A DNA stretch of 64,000 nt from Tetrapyrgos nigripes (taxonomy: Eukaryota > Basidiomycota > Agaricomycetes > Agaricales > Campanellaceae): positions 1 through 64,000 of the forward strand of contig JAACJM010000048.1 in NCBI GenBank assembly GCA_013368315.1, written 5' to 3'. Positions 55,965-64,000 of the stretch are shown here, one piece after another. The notes below the pieces were generated by a model. The model had not been told where the DNA came from and ran no database searches. It saw only the letters and a program-made list of their open reading frames with translations. Made by a program: the position numbers and the translations under genes. How positions within the stretch are numbered: position 1 is the first letter of the stretch; each line of letters begins with the position of its first letter.

Positions 55965-56190
55965 TACATAGTTTTTGCATTGCGGTCCTCTAGTGTATCA
56001 GACTCTTGCCACGGTTTTCCGTTCTACTTTATAGCTATCTAGTGTCAATGTTTTCCTAATTCCTTGTGCTTATCCTTATCGTGTTATTCCTTCATAGTTT
56101 TTGCATTGCGGTCCTTTAGTGTATCAGATACTCTTGCCACGTCTACTTTATAGCTTTCTAGTGTCGATGTTTTCCTAGTTTCTTGTGTTT
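55965..56190. repeat. Tandem repeat, two units of about 128 bp
   Basis: Units contain TAGTTTTTGCATTGCGGTCC, TAGTGTATCAGA, CTCTTGCCACG and CTAGTGTC(A/G)ATGTTTTCCTA, starting near 55968 and 56096. A third, shortened unit is at 57890-57985 at the front of the second secreted-protein block. Confidence 0.7.
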
Positions 56191-56540
56191 GAAGGTCATC
56201 ATATTTCTGTAGCTAGAAGATACCCTGGATGTACGTTGTAATTTTTGGGCTCGGATGTTTGCTAAGAGACACGGATGCAGCAACACAGCACTGACTCTGA
56301 ACGCGTGCGTAATGCTACATTGGAAACTTACATCTTTCTTCCTACCATTATCAACACTCGCGCAAGTCGTTCTCATATAGCTACTCATCACAGTGCCAAG
56401 TGAAACTGCGTCAAAGTGGAGAGAGCCTGCAGCCATATGGCTAGGAGAAAAATCTTTTGTCTTAGTCCTCACGAGAAATCGACCCCGTCTTCCAAGTTCC
56501 GTGATCCAGGTGCGGACAGCTGATTTGATGTTTCGGAGGG

Positions 56541-56550
56541 CGCATAAAAG
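56541..56550 (+). promoter_or_regulatory. TATA-like box of secreted protein gene 1
   Basis: CGCATAAAAG, about 60-69 bp upstream of the ATG at 56610; the same box is at 58391-58400 before gene 2 at the same distance. Confidence 0.5.
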
Positions 56551-56609
56551 AGGGCGATGGCCAAACGATTTTCTCCCGTCAAACTCCCGCAACGTGCTGC
56601 AACACTGAC

Positions 56610-57481
56610 ATGTTCTCTCATCTGCTTGCTTCACTTTCCGTCTTGACCTTGCTGTCCCAGTTTGCAGTCTCTTCGCCTTCCGGAGATATTCTTCAAGCAA
56701 GGCAAGACGCTACCAATGTGGTGTATGTCACCAATGCCAACACTTTCTGGTATGTTATTTGGCGCTTTGAGTGGTTCTGAAACTGATCATGTATTTTTTC
56801 AGTATGATCATGCCCAAGTACATGTTGACCCCCTCGACAGTGTTCTCTTTCAGCTGACCCGTATCCTCTTTAGAGACGCGCACACCAACATCGGAGATAG
56901 CGAGCATCCTGGCGGTATGACGACCTACTGCTCTCCCAACGGAAAATATTCCAGTAGCCAGGGTGAACTGCCCGCCAACTTTTGGAAAAACGTCGACTTA
57001 CAGTCCGGAATCAGTTCAAGTGGGGGACGCTATGCTCAATGTGAGTCTCCGAATGTCAGTAATTATTCGTGTGGTCTAACCAATCTTCTCCGAGTCGTCA
57101 GTGACTGGTTGCATAAGGCCGGAGCTAGTTGACCGTTTGAATACTAACGATGCTGGAGGACAATATGATCCTAGTGGGGGTACCAATGGACAAGGCAATC
57201 CCGAAGGAAGTGTATGCCTTGGGTGCGTTCTTGGGCTTCGGATCTCCTAGAAAATACTTGACTGACGTTGCTATTTAGATACAACCACTACGTTGAGCTG
57301 GTGGAACCTGCTGGCAACCGCGCGTGTATCAAATGCTGCGACAACTTCAACGACTGTCCCGTCGATAAAGGTGTGTGGTCTGTTGTTGCCATTTTTTCGC
57401 GTATATAATTACGAGGATGCTTTCTCAGATACTTCAGGATGCCCCGCTGTCATTCCCGGAAATTACTTCGACTGTAATTAG
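56610..57481 (+). CDS. Cysteine-rich small secreted protein 1
   Basis: Five exons with short introns. The first encodes a signal peptide (FSHLLASLSVLTLLSQFAVS) and ILQARQ, a possible processing site. The mature part has VVYVTNANTF, CMIMPKDAHTNIGDSEHPGG, TYCSPNG, QLTGCIRPELVDRLN, YDPSGGTNGQGNPEGSVCLG, NRACIKCCDNFNDCPV, and ends DTSGCPAVIPGNYFDCN. There are at least nine cysteines, including CIKCC. I recognise the general type, a conserved Agaricomycete secreted protein of unknown role, but know no activity for it. All joins are GT...AG and no damage is seen. It has a tandem paralogue at 58469. Confidence 0.8.
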
Positions 57482-57852
57482 GTGATGACTTGATGATGAC
57501 CGTTCACGAGGACATGGACCTGGATGTACGATACTGACTATCGATGTTAGCTACAGGACTTCCTAAAGCACTTGACTATTGTAATACAAACTTTAAGAAT
57601 TTTACCTGCAACGATTTTCCGAGCGCACATAGCACGACCCGAATGTTGCGGCTCGTGACCGTTATTGAGCTCAACATCGAACCACGACCATCACCGATCC
57701 TAGCGCTCGCCCTCCCTGACTCTCTTGCCATGGGTGAGGAGGGAGCCGATCGAGGAGACGAAGGAGGTCAGCGGCGACTGGCAGGGTGACGTCGGGTTTG
57801 GGTTGGGCGCTGGCTCAAGTGGCTGGGGTTCCTGTCAAGCACTTTCATGAAT

Positions 57853-57891
57853 ACTATTTTTACATTAGAAGTGAACTAGTGTAAAAATAGT
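57853..57891. repeat. Perfect-like hairpin at the duplication junction
   Basis: ACTATTTTTACATTAG and CTAGTGTAAAAATAGT form a 16 bp stem with one T-G pair and a seven-base loop (AAGTGAA). It sits exactly between duplication block 1 and block 2. It could also act as a transcription-end structure, but no gene ends close by. Confidence 0.75.
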
Positions 57892-57894
57892 AAA

Positions 57895-59540
57895 GTTTTT
57901 GCATTGCCTATCTAATCTTGCCACGGTTTTCCGGTCTATCTAGTCTCGATGTTTTCCTAGTTCCTTGTTTGAAGGTCATCATATTTCTGTAGCTAGAAGA
58001 TACCATGGATGTACATTGTTTCGGCAATTCTAAAAAGACGCGGATTGATTGCACTGCAGCCCTTGCGTAATTCGACTTACATCTTTCTTCCTACCATTAA
58101 TATGTATTATGCCAGCCGTAGCGCACGGTGTAATCATCTACAATCTACCTCGCAAGTCCTTCTCATACGGTCCTACCCTTACACAGTGCCAAGTGAAACT
58201 GCGTCAAAGTGGACAGAGCCTGGAATAAGCTAGCGCCCTCTTAATTAAGTGAGGTACCGAGCCTAGGGAAGACTAGCTACATAGCTAGTGCCCCAAATGG
58301 CTAGGACGAGTCCTCACGGGAAATCAACCCCGTCTTCCAAGTTCCGTGATCCAGGCGCGGACAGTTAGCCGATTGGATGTCTCGGAGGGCGCATAAAAGA
58401 GGGCGATACCCAGACGATTTTCTGCCGTGAAACACCTGCAACGTGCTGCAGCCAACCAGTACACCGACATGTTCTCTCGTCTGCTTGCTTCACTTTCCGT
58501 CTTGACCTTGCTGTCCCAGTTCGCAGTCTCTTCGCCTTCCGGAGATATTCTTCAAGCAAGGCAAGACGCTACCAATGTGGTGTATGTCACTAATGCCAAC
58601 ACTTTCTGGTGCGTTATTTGATGCTTTGGGTGGTTCTGAAACTGATCATATATTTTTTCAGTATGATCATGCCCAAGTACGTGTTCATCCCTCGAAAAAG
58701 TGCTCCCTAAGCTGACCTGTATTATCATCAGACATGCGCACACCAACATTGGAGATAGCGAGCATCCTGGCGGTATGAAGACCTACTGCTCCCCCAACGG
58801 AAAATATTCCAGTAGCCAGGGTGAACTGCCCGCCAACTTTTGGAAACACGTTGAGTTCAAGTCCGGAACCAGCTCAAGAGGGGGACGCTATGCACAATGT
58901 GGGTCTCTGAACGCTAGCAATCATTCATGTGGTCTAACCAATATTTTCGTCAGTGACTGGTTGCATAAGGCCGAAGCTCGTTGACCGTTTGAATGCTGAC
59001 GATGATGGAGGACAATACGATTCTAGTGGGGGTACCAATGGACAAGGCAATCCCGAAGGAAGTGTATGCCTTGGGTGCGTTCTTGGACTTCGGATCTCCT
59101 AGAAAATACTTGACTGACGTTGCTATTTAGATACAACCACTACGTTGAGCTGGTGGAACCTGCTGGCAACCGTGCGTGTATTAAATGCTGCGACAACTTC
59201 AACGACTGTCCCGTCAATAAAGGTGTGTGGTTTATTTTTTGCCATCTTTTCGCGTATATACTTACAAGGATGCTTTCTCAGATACTTCAGGATGCCCCAC
59301 TGTCATTCCCGGAAACTACTTCGACTGTAATTAAGTGATGACTTGATGATGACCGTTCATGAGGACATGGACATGGATGTACGATAATGACTATCTACGC
59401 TAAGCTATAGGACTTTATGGGTACTTGACTATTGTAATCCTTACTTGCAACGATTTTCCGAGTGCACATTGCGCGACGCGAATGTCGCGACTCGTGACCG
59501 TTATTGAGCTCAACATCGAACCACGACAATCACCGATACA
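57895..59540. repeat. Segmental duplication, block 2
   Basis: Second copy of 56045-57690, carrying secreted-protein gene 2 and running into the SDHAF3 upstream region. Confidence 0.8.
58469..59334 (+). CDS. Cysteine-rich small secreted protein 2
   Basis: Duplicate of the gene at 56610-57481 with the same five exons. The signal peptide (FSRLLASLSVLTLLSQFAVS), the CMIMPK exon, KTYCSPNGKYSSSQ, the NRACIKCCDNFNDCPV exon and the CPTVIPGNYFDCN ending are kept. Changes are mostly conservative or charge-altering on the surface: ANFWKHVEFKSGTSS for ANFWKNVDLQSGISS, IRPKLVDRLNADDDGG for IRPELVDRLNTNDAGG, and Asn for Asp before the last intron. All cysteines are retained. No damage is seen. It stops at TAA 59332-59334. 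Confidence 0.8.
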
Positions 59541-59558
59541 AGACTCTCCTCTTCAACA

Positions 59559-60144
59559 ATGCGCCGCTCGCTTCTTCGCCTGGCGGAATCCGTGACGAGC
59601 CGACCACTCAAACTCCAAGAGTCAAACGCTACCCTACTCCCTCCGATACCGTATGTTTCCGCGTCCATACTTGCAGTACCGGCAGTAACGATTCCCCAGG
59701 TTATACAGAAGACTTTTGAGGGCTCACAGACATCTGATGCCAGAAATGCGGTTGCTAGGAGATGACTACGTCAAAGCTGGTGAGCAGCGCCTATTGGGTG
59801 TCCTTGTATTCTGGAAGCTCAAGACTCGATGTGGCCCAGAGTTTCGGCGCCATAGAGAGGTAAACAATCCAGTACAGCTCATCGGATTCTTGTCCCAGTG
59901 GAAAGCGTACTTGGACCAAATGCCTCAGGGGTCAGCAGGGGAGGAGTTTCGAGGCAAAAAACTGGATCCGATGGTGCTGGAAAAGGTGTGTCATCATACC
60001 ATTTCATGTCGCAATACCTATGCTGAATCTCAAGTGGTTTTCTAGTTGTCTTCGGAACAGCTAGGCCAACTTTACGAACTCAGAAACGCTACTAAAGAGG
60101 TGTGGAAGCCAGAAGACCCGAAGGATGGTTCCTCGACATCATGA
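59559..60144 (+). CDS. SDHAF3: Succinate dehydrogenase assembly factor 3 (ACN9/Sdh7 family)
   Basis: A mitochondrial LYR-motif protein that protects the iron-sulphur subunit of succinate dehydrogenase during assembly. Four exons: 59559 onward ([18 protein letters not shown], a basic amphipathic start typical of a matrix-targeting peptide), an exon with the LYR motif ([17 protein letters not shown]) and LLGDDYVKA, an exon with [21 protein letters not shown] and LDQMPQG, and a last exon from TTGTCTTCG to TGA at 60142-60144. Order and spacing match the ACN9 family well. Its upstream region is the copied end of the segmental duplication. Confidence 0.92.
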
Positions 60145-60366
60145 TCCTCTGTTCCCCGTGCGGGGTTGTTTTCTGCCTCTTTTGTTCTATAGTAGCAATA
60201 CTAGGCATGTTCCATCCTCCGTTTGTCCAATCGCATGCTCGCTGATCCTTCCCGTGTGAAGAATTGAGATTCCTACCCCTCCCGTACTTCTCCGTACAGA
60301 GATTAACGATGACCCGACACACTATCACGTTACCAAGACTTGATCATTTGACGTCCAGTGAGACAC

Positions 60367-60374
60367 CTATAAAG
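60367..60374 (+). promoter_or_regulatory. TATA-like box of cyanase
   Basis: CTATAAAG, 65-72 bp upstream of the ATG at 60439. Confidence 0.5.
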
Positions 60375-60438
60375 TCTAAGCTGTGAAAGCCAACTACTTC
60401 TCATCTCATCCCATCGAGTCTAACCAAATCCCACACAA

Positions 60439-61351
60439 ATGTCTCAAGCTGCAGTGAGTGGTGGTGTCTGGATATACTGAAGGTACCCGCGGTCGAGCTC
60501 GAATGTCCTTATTCGCAGACTATCCCAACCAACTCTGCTCCTTACGCTGCGCTTCCGGAGATCAACCAGAAGTTGTTTGAGGCCAAAGCCAAGAAAGGCA
60601 CGATTCCTTGGTGTTTTTGTGGTCACACATACTAAACTCGTGATTATAGGCTTGTCCTTTGAGGCAATTGCGAAGGAACTTGGAAAGGACGAAGTCTGGG
60701 TTGCTTCTGCGTTTTACGGCCAGGTCCGTTGTAAACACAGTGGTGTCAGCTGTTTCCAAACTATTCTAATGACGATCTTTTAGGCTAAATTCACCAAAGA
60801 AGAGTTGCAGAAGTTGTCGCAGGTTCTGGGCCTTGACGAGAGTAGCTTGGCTGGTGGATTGGGAGAGCACTGGTGGCCTTACCGTGGACTCGGAACTACT
60901 CCACCTACTGACCCCGTCATCTATCGTCTGTATGAGGTGCGTGAGGATTTGTTCTCCTTCCATCAAGCATAACTAACATCATTTGCTCGCAGGGAGTCTT
61001 GGTGTATGGCCATCCAATCAAAGTGAGCGTCCTTACCGAAGATCTGATCTATTAATCATTCTCAATCCCCTGCTTCACCATCTTGTTAGGCCATAATACA
61101 CGAGAAGGTTAGCCCACGTCGTTTTATGCGCTTCCTTGTTCTTGACCTCTCACCAACCCAAACATAGTTCGGCGATGGAATCATGTCCATGATCGACTGT
61201 AAAATCAACATTGACAAGAAAAGCTGACCCCAAAGGCGACCGTGTAGTCCTTACCTTTGAGTACGTGTCCTTGGCCCTTGGGAATGGTGTACTTTACTAA
61301 CTGTCTGTCTGCGCCTGCAGCGGCAAATTCTTGCCATACAGCAAGTGGTGA
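60439..61351 (+). CDS. cynS: Cyanate hydratase (cyanase), possible C-terminal frameshift
   Basis: Cyanase converts cyanate and bicarbonate to ammonia and CO2. Many small exons are read: SQAA, TIPTNSAPYAALPEINQKLF to AKK, LSFEAIAKELGKDEVWVASA, AKFTKEELQKLSQVLGL to VIYRLYE, GVLVYGHPIK, AIIHEK, FGDGIMSMIDCKINIDKK and the end FDGKFLPYSKW. The catalytic Arg, Glu (YRLYE) and Ser (GIMSMI) are present. The intron after AKK appears to have a GC donor. At 61219-61222 the sequence has AAAA where AAA would continue into ADPKGDRVVLTF; as written, TGA at 61225-61227 ends the protein about 23 residues early. All sequence beyond, including the last intron, still looks conserved, so a sequencing or assembly error or a very recent mutation is possible. 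Confidence 0.88.
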
Positions 61352-62170
61352 ATGATTGGTACCGGAGGAAGAAGTCTTATTGATGTTGTTGTACATTGGG
61401 AGTACTAGTCTTTATGATTAGCAGGGAATGCGACTACTTGGGGAATAGAAATCTTGCCGCTTGGTTTTTTTTGTCTTCCCGCGAAAATTTTTAGTGCAGA
61501 AGTTGTCTTGGCCTTGGAAAAGAAAATGTAGAACCATGTCAATCGCGAACGGTCGTTTTTTCTCGAGCTTGTGATTAGCCGAAAGCACCGCCGGGGTTGC
61601 TTCACCACCGGCGGCCAAGAAAAGACTTGATTGCAACCACCGCGCGTGCAGGCGATGGCTATAGTACGGTAAAGAAGAGACATATGATGGATCGTAAAGC
61701 TAAACGAGTACATAGATTGAGAAATGTTACACATTGACAATCATAATTGCGAGAGGAGGGTCTAGAGGTGGGAGGGTACTCGAAAACTGAATAGTAATAC
61801 TATATATAGTACATCAAACCAATGAGTAAAACAAGCAAGAAGTGAGACGAGAAACCCACCGAGGTACAGCAGCCAATGAATGGAGGAAGCAAGAGGTTGA
61901 GACCTCTTCCCGTTGCTTCCGCCTAGGCTTGCCACACCTGGTGGAACGTGACCGAGCGGGCAAAATGCATCCGACGGTGCCCAGCGAGCCAATGAGCTGC
62001 TATACGCTACTGTAGTGGGCAGCTACAGCAGGAGACGACCATTCCTGGTTTTTCGCCTGTGTTCAGGCGTCGGAATGGTGTAAAAATGGCAACCGAATCA
62101 CTCACCTGCGATTAACTTAGTGTAAACAATCCTTTAAACAACAAAAAACAGGAGAACAGTATGAAATGAG
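61352..62170. other. Intergenic, no gene recognised
   Basis: Cyanase 3' flank and about 0.8 kb without convincing coding signal. Confidence 0.4.
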
Positions 62171-62261
62171 TGGGGGTACCGCGGATCGAACGCGGGACCT
62201 TCAGAAATCACTGCTTATGGAACACTTCAGTCTGCTGCTCTCCCAGCTGAGCTATACCCCC
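62171..62261 (-). tRNA. tRNA-Phe (GAA) with 18 nt intron
   Basis: Read on the minus strand, the acceptor arms GGGGGTA and TACCCCC pair fully and the discriminator is A. The D arm has GCTC/GAGC with AGCTGGGA, the T arm is CGCG-TTCGATC-CGCG, and the anticodon stem is GCAGA with loop CTGAAG. GAA at positions 34-36 gives Phe. An 18 nt intron (TGTTCCATAAGCAGTGAT) follows position 37, where nuclear introns sit. The outer anticodon-stem pair 27-43 is G-A, a mismatch. A-box and B-box (GTTCGATCC) promoter elements are good. Confidence 0.9.
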
Positions 62262-62432
62262 ATAATATTGCAAGGAAAGGTATAAGTATACATCCAGCTT
62301 CTACACCGCTTCTACAACACTCAAAAAACAATTCCTTCATCAGCATTTGCGGGAAGACATGAAGGCATGATGCTATTGTTTGGTTGTGTCAATTCCCGTC
62401 CTCTCACTTACACCCTCACAACGCCAGTTCAA

Positions 62433-63279
62433 ATGTCGGACAAGAAGTGGATCTCTTGGTGGTTCGCTTTCAGTGCGGTGGTCATGTCCTGGGATTCTGG
62501 CTATCTTCTGCTAAGGTGTGTTGGTCAGTATCTGTTTCTATGCTTGAATGCTGACCTTGGTAGACCTCGTTCAATGGCCGGAGGAGATCTTTACTGGTTG
62601 TGGAAACCTTATACGTTCTACGAACAAGTCGATTATGTCAGTATCTTATCGTGGCGCAACTGCAATCAGACGATTCCAATCGTATCGTTAACGCCTTTCT
62701 GTACTGCAGGTGTATAGCGTCCAGGCTTATGAGAATGGAGAAGGCTTTGCTGGGGCTCAAGGTAGGTCCGGCGCTGCTTCTGAGTATTTTGGTCTTCTGA
62801 CGGAAATCGGCCTCGTTTCATCCTCATAGCCGTCATGAATCTCATAGAGAACTTCGTTGGTGTGAGTTTGCGCTCCCAATCCACTTTACCCAACTTTGGC
62901 CCAATCCTAACTGCTTTTCTCCGCTCCTAGCTCTCATATGTCTTCGCGACACACATATCGAAATCAGACCTCGCACCTCTCATTGGATACAGCGCCGCCA
63001 CCATGACGACGGCAAAAACCATTCTATACGTAGCTCAGGAACTTTTCTGCGGTTTCTGCGCCGTTGGGCATAACGAACTATCTGTAATCGTGAAATACTG
63101 GGCTGTTCCTAACTTGTGCGTTACCGTTTGGCTTATTTGTTGTCTTTCAACGGACTGACCCTAACTCTGACTGGTACAGACTGTGGTTCACCGTGGCGTG
63201 CCTAATCATGTACACCCTCGGGAAGGACATCTCCTTGAGTTTGCGAAGAAACAAGGCTGCCGCAAACAAGCTCGAGTAA
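62433..63279 (+). CDS. EXPERA-domain (emopamil-binding-protein-like) membrane protein
   Basis: Six exons. The start at ATG 62433 gives SDKKWISWWFAFSAVVMSWD, the normal N-terminus of the fungal EBP-like family. It continues with GYLLLRPRSMAGGDLYWLW, YTFYEQVDYVYSVQAYENG, AVMNLIENFVG, LSYVFATHISKSD, TTAKTILYVAQELFCGFCAV and LLWFTVACLIMYTLGKDISL, ending in ANKLE at 63279. Four hydrophobic segments fit the EXPERA fold (sterol isomerase/TM6SF2/sigma-2 group), an endoplasmic-reticulum membrane domain. The catalytic His/Glu pattern of true sterol delta8-delta7 isomerases is not clearly seen, so the reaction is unknown. All introns have GT...AG borders. Confidence 0.8.
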
Positions 63280-64000
63280 TCGTCCACCAGTAATTACTTT
63301 ACTTTCTTTCTCGTCTTCTTCCGCTATGCTACATAGATAACTATTAACAAATGTAAACATAGACTCGACTTAGCGCTTAGCTATGAATCATGATTCAAGT
63401 ATAACAAATCGTCAATCTCCTTTTTGTCCGCTTGCTGGCACAATGCTTTGTGGAGATAGTAAGAGCTCTTTACGGGAGTTCGCTTTCGAGATGCCAAGGT
63501 ATGTATTTCGCGTGTTGGTTGGACTGATTTTGACTGTGTAGAATCTAGAACAAAGTGCAAAAATAAAGACAGAAACGAACTCCGAAGAGGCCAATTACAC
63601 CCAAAGATTTACAACGCAGCTTTAAGTGTACAGCCCACACGAAATCCCCTAGTAAAAGGCGAGGGGATTGTTAGTTTGTAGGTTGCACTGCCGCTGTAAC
63701 AATAGCTTAGGGATACACTGATGCCGTTAACGATTTTGATTGTGCAGAGCTCGCGGGGTTTTCTCATCTCCTTTGCCTAAGCGAGCATGCCATGATTAGT
63801 ACTACTCGACAATCATCAATTAATCATCCACTGTCGGTCCAAGGTATCAGAGGGTACCAGTCTCATTCTCACTATGCCATCTCCTTCAAACGACTCTGAC
63901 AGCAGCATCATTTGTTACAGCAAAGGTATAATGGGGCCGCCACATTCTGGATCGGAGTGTTGCGAGGTGAAAACATGACTTCGACGCGTCACGATTCACG
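63280..64000. other. 3' flank; possible start of another gene near 63874
   Basis: Mostly non-coding. An ATG at 63874 opens PSPSNDSDSSIICYSKG, which could be the first exon of a gene running off the window; support is weak. Confidence 0.25.

Larger units (their letters stand above)
56045..57690. repeat. Segmental duplication, block 1
   Basis: This block, which contains the first secreted-protein gene, is repeated at about 57895-59540. The blocks share the upstream GTCATCATATTTCTGTAGCT, the gene, and downstream DNA up to GTGACCGTTATTGAGCTCAA. In block 2 that last part lies directly before SDHAF3, so block 1 ends in a copy of the SDHAF3 upstream region. Block 2 has a few small indels. Confidence 0.8.

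Noticed and set aside
56158..56700. 180-codon minus-strand frame over secreted gene 1
   Set aside because: Overlaps the promoter and first exon of a well-supported gene; the counterpart in block 2 is not open.
1..64000. CRISPR arrays, operons, ribosome binding sites, riboswitches
   Set aside because: Not expected in this eukaryotic DNA and none was seen; direct repeats are minisatellite, transposon or segmental types.

Overview
The window looks like nuclear DNA of a filamentous basidiomycete, most likely an Agaricomycete. Genes are split by many short introns (about 50-60 nt) with GT...AG, and occasionally GC...AG, borders. The families present (Tsc13-like reductase, tandem cytochrome P450s, small cysteine-rich secreted proteins, fungal beta-carbonic anhydrases, cyanase, EXPERA membrane protein, SDHAF3) fit a mushroom-forming fungus. 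One nuclear tRNA-Phe with an intron is present. I cannot name the species from sequence alone.

Layout. 1-14.6 kb is a repeat- and transposon-rich zone. It holds a zinc-finger remnant, a minisatellite split by a 3.6 kb PIF/Harbinger element (two genes, the transposase dead), a 1.6 kb Tc1/mariner element with an uninterrupted DD34E transposase, a 4,371 bp hAT element (hAT-1 copy 1) with an apparently intact transposase, and a decayed P-loop/HAD gene. 14.6-26 kb is a triplicated cytochrome P450 array on the minus strand. Copies 1 and 2 read intact and copy 3 is frameshifted. Between them lie fragments of other genes, a gene-carrying inverted-repeat element (18.9-20.0 kb) and a 150 bp MITE. 26.6-28.5 kb is an MFS transporter. 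28.6-33.9 kb holds four tandem beta-carbonic anhydrases, all minus strand. 34.4-37.7 kb holds a divergent enoyl-CoA-reductase-like gene and a C2H2 transcription factor.

38.8-51.4 kb is the most unusual structure: a 12.5 kb nest of hAT elements, each with an 8 bp target duplication. A 4.07 kb hAT-2 element (A) carries a second hAT-2 (B) near one end in opposite orientation, which forms an 8.1 kb palindrome. An identical-length second copy of hAT-1 sits at base 10 of A's other end. Both hAT-2 arms carry the same two stop codons. The two hAT-1 copies differ, where I compared them, only by CpG transitions.

51.6-64 kb is a calmer, gene-dense tract: a second MFS transporter (paralogue of the first, with an unusually similar central tract), a three-finger C2H2 factor, a segmentally duplicated secreted-protein gene, SDHAF3, cyanase (with a one-base frameshift near its end), tRNA-Phe and an EXPERA-domain gene.

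How the parts fit. Carbonic anhydrase and cyanase are linked biochemically because bicarbonate is a cyanase substrate, but they lie 27 kb apart and no shared regulation is visible. The dominant theme is mobile DNA: at least seven elements or element copies, nested insertion, recent activity, and a mutation pattern (CpG to TpG, and TGA stops replacing probable CGA codons) that suggests cytosine methylation of repeats. Exon joins are read by eye from splice signals and family similarity; nothing was aligned by software.
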